This document shows positions 7,180 to 13,845 of a stretch of DNA of 13,845 bases, one piece after another. Under the pieces are notes generated by a model. That model did not search any database, was not told the origin of the DNA, and saw only the letters and a program-made list of their open reading frames with translations. Position 1 is the first letter of the stretch; each line of letters begins with the position of its first letter. The DNA is from an uncultured Campylobacter sp. (GTDB lineage: Bacteria; Campylobacterota; Campylobacteria; Campylobacterales; Campylobacteraceae): contig CALISV010000396.1 in the NCBI GenBank assembly GCA_938041615.1, positions 1 through 13,845 of the forward strand, in the 5' to 3' direction. The position numbers were made by a program, and so were the translations under genes.

Positions 7180-7530
7180 GGGTTTTAAATTTGACCTTTT
7201 GGGGCTAAATTTGAGAGTTTTTCGTCAGATTTAGCTTTTAAGCTCTTGCGCTTTCGTTAAATTCAAATAACCTAAATTTAACATCCTACTTTAACTCAAA
7301 TTTACTCAAAAATAACCTGTGCAAATTTGATCCGCTAGCCATTTCTTAAATTTAAAATTAAATTTGCAAATTTATATTGAGTAAATTTTACACTCCATTT
7401 TAAATTTGACGTTACGTTTTTAAACAAAATTTGATTATTCTCTGTGCCCGTCGTCCGAAAAAGTATAAATTTAGTCGTATTTTAGCCAAGCTTTTGTATA
7501 TTTTGCACACTTTATTTTAAAGGAGAAAGA
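7180..7530. repeat. AT-rich spacer packed with AAATTT hexamers
   Basis: No gene is visible in these 351 bases between the ATPase and the binding protein. AAATTT occurs about twelve times between 7188 and 7470, five of them as AAATTTGA and one as TCAAATTT. The copies are on both strands at irregular spacing, so this is a cluster of dispersed motifs, not a tandem array. The last 35 bases hold the cjaA promoter and ribosome site. I see no convincing terminator after the ATPase gene, so read-through into cjaA is possible. Confidence 0.6.
7497..7502 (+). promoter_or_regulatory. Likely -10 element of cjaA
   Basis: TATATT directly preceded by CTTTTG, the T-rich extended form seen at Campylobacter sigma70 promoters, 28 bases before the ATG. 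The ribosome site AAAGGAG at 7519-7525, five bases before ATG, is the best in the window. Together they suggest the binding protein is made at a higher level than the membrane subunits, as is normal for ABC importers. Confidence 0.6.
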
Positions 7531-8367
7531 ATGAGAAAACTTCTGTTTTCATTTTTGGCAACATTCGCCGCCGTCTTTCTAACGGGTCAGGCTAATTTGC
7601 AGGCTGCCGAAGCGGACGCTTTGGCTAAAATCAAAGAGCGCGGATACGTGCGCGTGGGCGTCTTTAGCGACAAACCGCCGTTTGGCTACGTCGATAAAGA
7701 GGGCAAAAACCAAGGCTACGACATATACTTCGCCAAACGCATCGCAAAGGATCTGCTAGGCGACGAGAGCAAGGTTAAATTTGAGCTCGTAGAAGCAGCA
7801 GGCCGCGTAGAAGTGCTAGTAGCCGACAAAGTCGATATCACTTTGGCAAATTTCACCAAAACCCCTGAGCGTGCTAGAGTCGTTGATTTCGCACTTCCGT
7901 ATATGAAAGTGTCGCTAGGCGTAGTTAGCCCCGACGGTGCGGTCATAAAAAGCGTGGACGAGCTAAAAGGCAAAAAACTAATCGTCAATAAAGGCACGAC
8001 CGCGGATGCGTATTTCACGAAAAATCACCCTGACATCGAGCTTATAAAATACGACCAAAACACCGAAACTTTCGCCGCTTTGGTCGATAAAAGAGGCGTG
8101 GCGCTAGCGCACGATAACGCGCTACTTTTTGCATGGGCTAAAGAAAATCCTGGCTTTACCGTCGGTATCGAAGCTCTAGGCGAGGTTGACGTCATCGCGC
8201 CTGCTGTCAAAAAAGGCAACAAAGCGCTGCTTGAGTGGCTAAATAACGAGATCGTGGAGCTAGGCAAGGAAAATTTCTTCCACAAAAACTACGACGCTAC
8301 TCTAAAACCGATCTACGGCGATAGCGTAAATCCGGAATCTCTCGTCGTCGAAGGCGGGAAGCTATAA
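7531..8367 (+). CDS. cjaA: Periplasmic amino acid (probably cysteine) binding protein, CjaA-like
   Basis: Solute receptor that delivers an amino acid to the upstream permease-ATPase set. The 278 residues match, from memory, C. jejuni CjaA (a cysteine-binding surface antigen) along the length: VRVGVFSDKPPFGYVD, GYDIYFAKRIAKDL, LANFTKTPERA, VNKGTTADAYFTKNHP, KYDQNTETFAALVDKRG, DVIAPAVKKGNKA and the VVEGGKL end. A signal peptide is clear: MRKLL, a hydrophobic core to about residue 18, then LQAAEAD with a signal peptidase I type site near 25-27. Unlike C. jejuni CjaA there is no lipobox cysteine, and I find no cysteine anywhere, so a soluble periplasmic protein is predicted. Own promoter and terminator. 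Cysteine as ligand is inferred from the homologue. Confidence 0.85.
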   Translation: MRKLLFSFLATFAAVFLTGQANLQAAEADALAKIKERGYVRVGVFSDKPPFGYVDKEGKNQGYDIYFAKRIAKDLLGDESKVKFELVEAAGRVEVLVADKVDITLANFTKTPERARVVDFALPYMKVSLGVVSPDGAVIKSVDELKGKKLIVNKGTTADAYFTKNHPDIELIKYDQNTETFAALVDKRGVALAHDNALLFAWAKENPGFTVGIEALGEVDVIAPAVKKGNKALLEWLNNEIVELGKENFFHKNYDATLKPIYGDSVNPESLVVEGGKL

Positions 8368-8372
8368 AACCC

Positions 8373-8398
8373 AAAGTCGGAAGAAATTCCGACTTTTT
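8373..8398 (+). terminator. Rho-independent terminator of cjaA
   Basis: AAAGTCGGAA and TTCCGACTTT form a perfect 10-bp stem (8373-8382 with 8387-8396) closed by the stable loop GAAA, followed by further T's. It lies five bases after the cjaA stop codon. Confidence 0.93.
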
Positions 8399-8675
8399 CA
8401 TTCTATACATTTTAAAATTTAAAGCATTAGGTAAATTTACCACCCGCACACAACTCACCGTTACAATATTTTAAATACGACTAAAATTTTACGCTTGCTT
8501 CTTATTAAAGCAAATTTGATCCGGAAAATACAATAAGTAAACCGTCAAATTTAAGCTCACATATCAAAGTTTGTAAATTTTAATCACTATAGAGTTCAAG
8601 GATATTTTTTAATTATTAGAAAGGATAGTTTTGTGGATTTTTTGTAAAATTTACAAAGAAAGTTTAAAATAAAAC
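8399..8675. other. AT-rich gap between convergent cjaA and groEL, no gene seen
   Basis: About 277 bases between two facing terminators. I find no open frame of note. Several AAATTT hexamers occur, one as AAATTTGA (near 8513) and one as TCAAATTT (near 8544). A short palindrome, TTTGTAAA-A-TTTACAAA, lies at 8641-8657. A small RNA cannot be excluded by eye. Confidence 0.5.
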
Positions 8676-8701
8676 CTGCGGAAAGCCGAAGCCTTCCGCA
8701 G
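8676..8701 (-). terminator. Rho-independent terminator of groESL
   Basis: CTGCGGAA pairs with TTCCGCAG; after one mismatch a GC/GC step closes a four-base loop (CGAA on the plus strand). Read on the minus strand the stem is followed by GGTTTTATTTT, a usable T-rich tail. It begins 11 bases after the groEL stop codon. Confidence 0.88.
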
Positions 8702-8712
8702 ATAAAGGCGTA

Positions 8713-10368
<1,656 letters not shown>

Positions 10369-10629
10369 TTATTTTAAAACGCCCAAAACGTCTTCGATTT
10401 TTAGAACCAAATACGTCTTGCCGTCAAGCACGACCTCGGTGCCGCCGTATTTTGCGAAAACTACGCTATCGCCCACGCTCACGCCTTCCACCTCGCTTGA
10501 TACCGCCAAAACCTTGCCGCTTAAAGGTTTTTCTTTTGCATTATCGGGTATAATGATGCCCGAAGCGGTCGTTTTAACGTCCTCAAGACGCTCGACTAAG
10601 ACTCGTTTGCCTAACGGTTGAAAATTCAT
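10369..10629 (-). CDS. groES: Co-chaperonin GroES (10 kDa subunit)
   Basis: Heptameric lid of the GroEL chamber. The 86-residue protein has the N-terminal [12 protein letters not shown] strand, the mobile loop that contacts GroEL ([18 protein letters not shown], about 18-35), and the [14 protein letters not shown] segment. It is shorter than the 97-residue E. coli protein, mostly in the later part, which I recall as normal for Campylobacter. The ATG at 10627-10629 is preceded by AAAGGATGAATC. First gene of the groESL operon, read from the consensus promoter and CIRCE operator immediately upstream. Confidence 0.98.
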   Translation of the reverse strand: MNFQPLGKRVLVERLEDVKTTASGIIIPDNAKEKPLSGKVLAVSSEVEGVSVGDSVVFAKYGGTEVVLDGKTYLVLKIEDVLGVLK

Positions 10630-10660
10630 GATTCATCCTTTATGGTTTGATTTTACTTTT

Positions 10661-10687
10661 TTAGCACTCTTTTGTTTTGAGTGATGA
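10661..10687. promoter_or_regulatory. CIRCE operator (HrcA binding site) of groESL
   Basis: TTAGCACTC, then exactly nine bases (TTTTGTTTT), then GAGTGATGA. The family consensus is TTAGCACTC-N9-GAGTGCTAA, so one half is perfect and the other matches seven of nine. It covers the predicted transcription start of groES, so bound HrcA would block initiation. The hrcA gene is not in this window. Confidence 0.93.
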
Positions 10688-10688
10688 A

Positions 10689-10717
10689 ATTATAGTCAAA
10701 TTTTTAGAATTTGTCAA
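10689..10717 (-). promoter_or_regulatory. Consensus sigma70 promoter of groESL
   Basis: On the minus strand: TTGACA (10717-10712), a 17-bp spacer, then TATAAT (10694-10689). Both boxes are exact E. coli-type consensus. The predicted start falls near 10682, inside the CIRCE operator, leaving a leader of about 53 bases before groES. Confidence 0.9.
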
Positions 10718-10748
10718 TAATTTAGCTAAAATTCTTAACAAGTCTTAG

Positions 10749-10754
10749 TATAAT
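10749..10754 (+). promoter_or_regulatory. -10 element of the AsmA-like gene
   Basis: A perfect TATAAT preceded by CTTAG, 47 bases before the ATG at 10802, with no clear -35. It is divergent from the groESL promoter, the two -10 boxes being about 54 bp apart. The ribosome site AAAGGA lies near 10790. Confidence 0.65.
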
Positions 10755-10801
10755 CGGCTCAAGTTTCATAATAAAATTAAACTAAATCTAAAGGATAGAC
10801 G

Positions 10802-13399
10802 ATGAAAATTTTAGGCGCCCTACTCGGACTGGTTTTTGCTTTGCTTATCGCGGCTTACGTTGCGGCCTTTACGGATTTTGGCAACGGTTTGGTTAAGCCG
10901 TATGCCCAAAATTTGATTAAAGAAAAAAGCGGATTTGACGTTAAATTTGACAAATTTCAGATCCGTCCGACGAGCGTAGATATCGTAGCGAATGTAAACG
11001 GCGAGATCGTAGCGAACGTAAACGGCGGACTTTCTATTTTCTCCCAAAGCCTCGATCTAAAATACGACGTCGCCGTTAGCGATCTAAAAAGCCTGGGCGT
11101 CAAACTAAACGAAGCTATGAAAATCTCAGGCATCGCAAAAGGCAAATTTAGCGATTTCACCGCTAGCGGAGTAGGCCAAATGCTAGGCTCAAACGTCAGC
11201 TTTGACGCAAATTTAAAGGACTACAAGCCGCTTTCTTTAAAGCTCGACGCTAAAAATTTACAGGTCGAAAAAGCTCTAGCGCTAGCCGGCCAGCCTATCT
11301 ACGCGCGCGGTAAAATCTCTGCCGTCGCAAATATCGTAGAAAGCGGCGGCAAGCCAAACGGCACCGCAAACGTCGATATCATAGACGTAAAAACCGATAA
11401 CACCTTAATCGCAAAAGATTTTAATGTCACTCTGCCGTCAAATTTCGTCGCAAACGGCAAAATCGTAGCAGACGTCAAAGACGGCATCGTAAACGCCAAA
11501 AGCGCCGTGATCACGCCGCTAGCTACGATTGGTAGCGACAAGACGATCTACGATCCAAACTCAAACACCCTAAGCAGCGACATCAAGCTCATCGTGGACG
11601 ATCTGGCCAAATTTGAGCCCGTTGTGGGGCAAAAGCTTAGCGGTGCATTCAAAGCAAATGGCAACGTCATTGCTACGGCAGGCGAACTAAAAAACTTCGA
11701 CGTCAAGATTGAAGGCTTTGGCGGTAACGTCGATGCAGTGCTAAACGGCGGCAAACTAATCGCCAAAATCAGCTCGCTAAAACTTGACGAACTCGTTAAA
11801 ATCGCCGCCTTCCCTGCATTTGTCGGCGGAACGATCAGCGGCGAGGCGGTGCTAAACGACGTGCACAACACGCAAAATATCTCGGGCTCGGTTAAACTCG
11901 CCACTAAAAACGCGCGGCTAAATCCGGCCGAGCTAAAACAGGTCGCAAAGGAGATAAATTTGAGCAAACCGCTAGCTTTTGAACTAAACGCAAACGCCGA
12001 CGTGGCAAGCTCAAAAGCCAAATTTAACGCCTCGCTAAACTCCGAACTTCTAAAACTAAAGAGCCTAAGCGGCGTTTACGGACTGGACGACAAAAACGCG
12101 GACGTCAAATTTGACGCGGGCATCGATGATCTGGGCAAATTTGAAGAGCTAATCGGCAAAAAACTATCTGGCAAAGTGGACGTCAAAGGCGCGGCAAAAC
12201 TCGCAAAGGGCGCGCTTAGCGAGCTAGATCTAAACGCAAACGCTCTAGGCGGCAAGATAGACGCAAACCTCAAAAACGAAAAACTCGCGGCAAATCTAAG
12301 CGCGCTTTCGCTAAAAGACGCATTTACGCTGGCTGCGCTGCCAAACTACGCCGACGCCGTGATCGACGGATCCGTAAATCTAAGCGGACTGGATCCGAAA
12401 AATCTCAGCGGTACGGCTAAATTTAACGTCAAAAACGGTATCGTAAACAGCGCCGTCGTAGCAAAAGAGCTGGATAAACGCTTCCCAAGCGGCACGAAAT
12501 TCGACGCTAACGCGGATGTCGCCATAAACGGCGGCAAGGCTAAATTTGACGCGGTAGCAAATCTCGTCTCAAACGCGAACAAGAACCTAATAGCGCTAAA
12601 AAATCTAAAAGGCGACTACGAGCTTGAAAGCGGCTGGGCAAAGGCGGACTTTGAGCTTAGCATAAGGGAGCTAAAAGAGATCGAGTTTTTGGTCGGAAGG
12701 CCGCTTTACGGGCCTTTGCTAGTTATCGGAGATGCGACGAAAACGGGCGAAAAGCTAAGCGCAAACGTAAATTCGCGGCTCTTTAACGGCGATCTTAAGG
12801 CGGTCTTAAAAGACGATATCCTAAACGCAAATTTAAAAAGCTTCACCGCCAAAGGCCTCACCGACTTTTTGGGCCTCTCGCACGTCTATGACGGCACTGG
12901 CGATATGACGATGGACTATAATCTCGTCTCGCAAAAAGGTAAATTTGACGTCATCGTAGACGAAGGCAAGCTCGTAAAGACCGATTTTACCGAACAGGTA
13001 AGGACTTTTACCGGACGCGACATCACGAACGAAATCTATAAAAACAGTAAAATAAAAGGCACGATAAACAAAAACCTCATCGACTTTAACGCCGATATGA
13101 ACGCGACTAGAAGCCACGTCTCGGTAACCAGCGGCAAATACGACATGGCGACCAAGGCCGTAAACGTACCGATAAAAATGAACTACGAAAAAACCGACAT
13201 CGACATCACGGTCACTGGCACTAGCGACAACCCGAAATACACGATCGGCTCGGACTACCTAAAAGGCAAGGCGGTCAAAGAGCTAGATAGATTTTTGGAT
13301 AAAAAGTTCGGCAAGGACGACGAAAACGGCACCACGGGCGATGCGAAAAAAGACGCCAAAAAAGATGCGATAAAAGGGCTTCTCAAAGGGCTGTTTTAG
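10802..13399 (+). CDS. AsmA-like inner-membrane-anchored periplasmic repeat protein
   Basis: Large 865-residue protein. It has one N-terminal membrane anchor (about residues 5-23) and a long beta-rich, cysteine-free periplasmic part. The opening after the anchor (FGNGLVKPYAQNLIKEKSGF) resembles the AsmA family start, where a helix precedes a repeating beta groove implicated in moving lipids to the outer membrane. Four repeats of about 177 residues are visible: the landmark KISG/KLSG/KLSG/PLYG at 107, 278, 454 and 634, followed by GSNVSFDANL, GGNVDAVLNG, GGKIDANLKN and NGDLKAVLKD at 129, 308, 483 and 662. The last unit runs into a lysine-rich tail (KKDAKKDAIKGLLKGLF). AAAGGATAGACG precedes the ATG. 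Transcribed alone, divergent from groESL. The AsmA assignment is from fold-level resemblance; the exact function is unknown. Confidence 0.75.
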   Translation: MKILGALLGLVFALLIAAYVAAFTDFGNGLVKPYAQNLIKEKSGFDVKFDKFQIRPTSVDIVANVNGEIVANVNGGLSIFSQSLDLKYDVAVSDLKSLGVKLNEAMKISGIAKGKFSDFTASGVGQMLGSNVSFDANLKDYKPLSLKLDAKNLQVEKALALAGQPIYARGKISAVANIVESGGKPNGTANVDIIDVKTDNTLIAKDFNVTLPSNFVANGKIVADVKDGIVNAKSAVITPLATIGSDKTIYDPNSNTLSSDIKLIVDDLAKFEPVVGQKLSGAFKANGNVIATAGELKNFDVKIEGFGGNVDAVLNGGKLIAKISSLKLDELVKIAAFPAFVGGTISGEAVLNDVHNTQNISGSVKLATKNARLNPAELKQVAKEINLSKPLAFELNANADVASSKAKFNASLNSELLKLKSLSGVYGLDDKNADVKFDAGIDDLGKFEELIGKKLSGKVDVKGAAKLAKGALSELDLNANALGGKIDANLKNEKLAANLSALSLKDAFTLAALPNYADAVIDGSVNLSGLDPKNLSGTAKFNVKNGIVNSAVVAKELDKRFPSGTKFDANADVAINGGKAKFDAVANLVSNANKNLIALKNLKGDYELESGWAKADFELSIRELKEIEFLVGRPLYGPLLVIGDATKTGEKLSANVNSRLFNGDLKAVLKDDILNANLKSFTAKGLTDFLGLSHVYDGTGDMTMDYNLVSQKGKFDVIVDEGKLVKTDFTEQVRTFTGRDITNEIYKNSKIKGTINKNLIDFNADMNATRSHVSVTSGKYDMATKAVNVPIKMNYEKTDIDITVTGTSDNPKYTIGSDYLKGKAVKELDRFLDKKFGKDDENGTTGDAKKDAKKDAIKGLLKGLF
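10979..11026 (+). repeat. 24-bp in-frame tandem duplication in the AsmA-like gene
   Basis: Two adjacent 24-base copies, 10979-11002 and 11003-11026, differ at two positions and encode DIVANVNG then EIVANVNG. The near identity points to a fairly recent slip duplication that lengthens one strand or turn near the N-terminus without breaking the frame. Confidence 0.85.
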
Positions 13400-13845
13400 G
13401 TAAATTTGAGCTAAGCGCGGTTAAATTTGACGCCGAATTTGAGTAAAATAAGTTCGGTAAGTGCGGCAAATTTAAGCCGGAGCTCGCTTGCTCGGCGCGT
13501 CAAATTTGAGCTGTTGCTCGACTAAATTTGACCGCTCGGCTCTACGGTTAAATTTACGATTTGCTGGGCGGTAAATTTGGAAGCTGATTTGCGGTCGCCA
13601 AATTTTGACGACAACGTTGCCTGATTTGATTTTGGACTTTGTTGCTTAAATTTGCAGCTTAGATTTTGAGGCTATAAATTTAGCTTAGCGTCAAATTTGA
13701 CACACTATTTCGCCGTTAAATTTAAACTGCGGAGAGTTAAATCAGATCAAATTTGATTTTACCGAGCGAAACGGCGGCAAATTTAACCAAGACAGATTCA
13801 AGGTAGATATTTTGGCGGCAGATACGCGGTATGCTTTAAAAGACG
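13400..13845. repeat. Gene-free right end, dense cluster of AAATTT motifs
   Basis: No convincing gene in 446 bases up to the window edge. I count about fourteen AAATTT hexamers, six of them within AAATTTGA or the symmetrical TCAAATTTGA, roughly one every 32 bases and spaced unevenly. A modest hairpin, GCCGgAGC with GCTCGGC (13476-13496), has no T run and is a poor terminator candidate for the AsmA-like gene. A short open reading on the minus strand at the very end (to about 13745) could be the tail of a gene outside the window but shows no recognisable sequence. Confidence 0.55.

Noticed and set aside
7188..7470. CRISPR-like or tandem repeat array
   Set aside because: The repeated unit is only 6-8 bases, spacing is irregular and both orientations occur, so it is a dispersed motif.
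10744..10763. A HAIR-like HspR site (CTTAGT-N7-GCTCAAG against CTTGAGT-N7-ACTCAAG)
   Set aside because: The left arm is one base short and the centre is a perfect TATAAT better explained as the AsmA-like gene promoter. Worth a binding test but not supported from sequence.
13476..13496. Hairpin as terminator of the AsmA-like gene
   Set aside because: It has a bulged stem, no following T run, and lies 77 bases after the stop codon.

Overview
This 13.8 kb window looks like chromosomal DNA of a Campylobacter from the higher-GC oral group (C. rectus / showae / curvus type). That placement rests on protein similarity recalled from memory: a CjaA-like binding protein, groESL with an HrcA operator, and an agmatine-to-putrescine gene set. 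It also rests on coding DNA richer in GC than C. jejuni, AT-rich spacers, AAGGA-type ribosome sites, and the octamer AAATTTGA / TCAAATTT, which recurs about forty times. No database search was run.

Left part (1-4966, all minus strand). The 3' edge of the window cuts metE, cobalamin-independent methionine synthase; its N-terminal two thirds is present. Upstream lies a compact agmatine/polyamine cluster, transcribed aguA, a CDF-family metal exporter, a low-molecular-weight tyrosine phosphatase, then aguB. AguA and AguB together turn agmatine into putrescine. A 119-bp imperfect palindrome fills the gap between aguB and metE.

Middle (5122-8367, plus strand). A complete polar amino acid ABC importer follows: two permeases, an ATPase and, after a 351-bp AT-rich spacer with its own promoter, a CjaA-type (probably cysteine) binding protein. 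That protein has a signal peptide but no lipobox cysteine. The binding-protein gene ends in a strong GAAA-loop terminator.

Right part. groEL and groES run on the minus strand from an exact-consensus sigma70 promoter (TTGACA, 17 bp, TATAAT) whose predicted start lies inside a CIRCE operator. A divergent promoter drives an 865-residue AsmA-like inner-membrane-anchored periplasmic protein built from four repeats of about 177 residues. The last 446 bp hold no convincing gene and are packed with AAATTT hexamers.

I see no obviously new defence or mobile system. The observations most worth following are the AAATTTGA enrichment (possibly tied to RAATTY methylation and DNA uptake), the aguB-metE palindrome, the repeat architecture of the AsmA-like protein, and the linkage of a non-lipoprotein CjaA homologue to its likely transporter.
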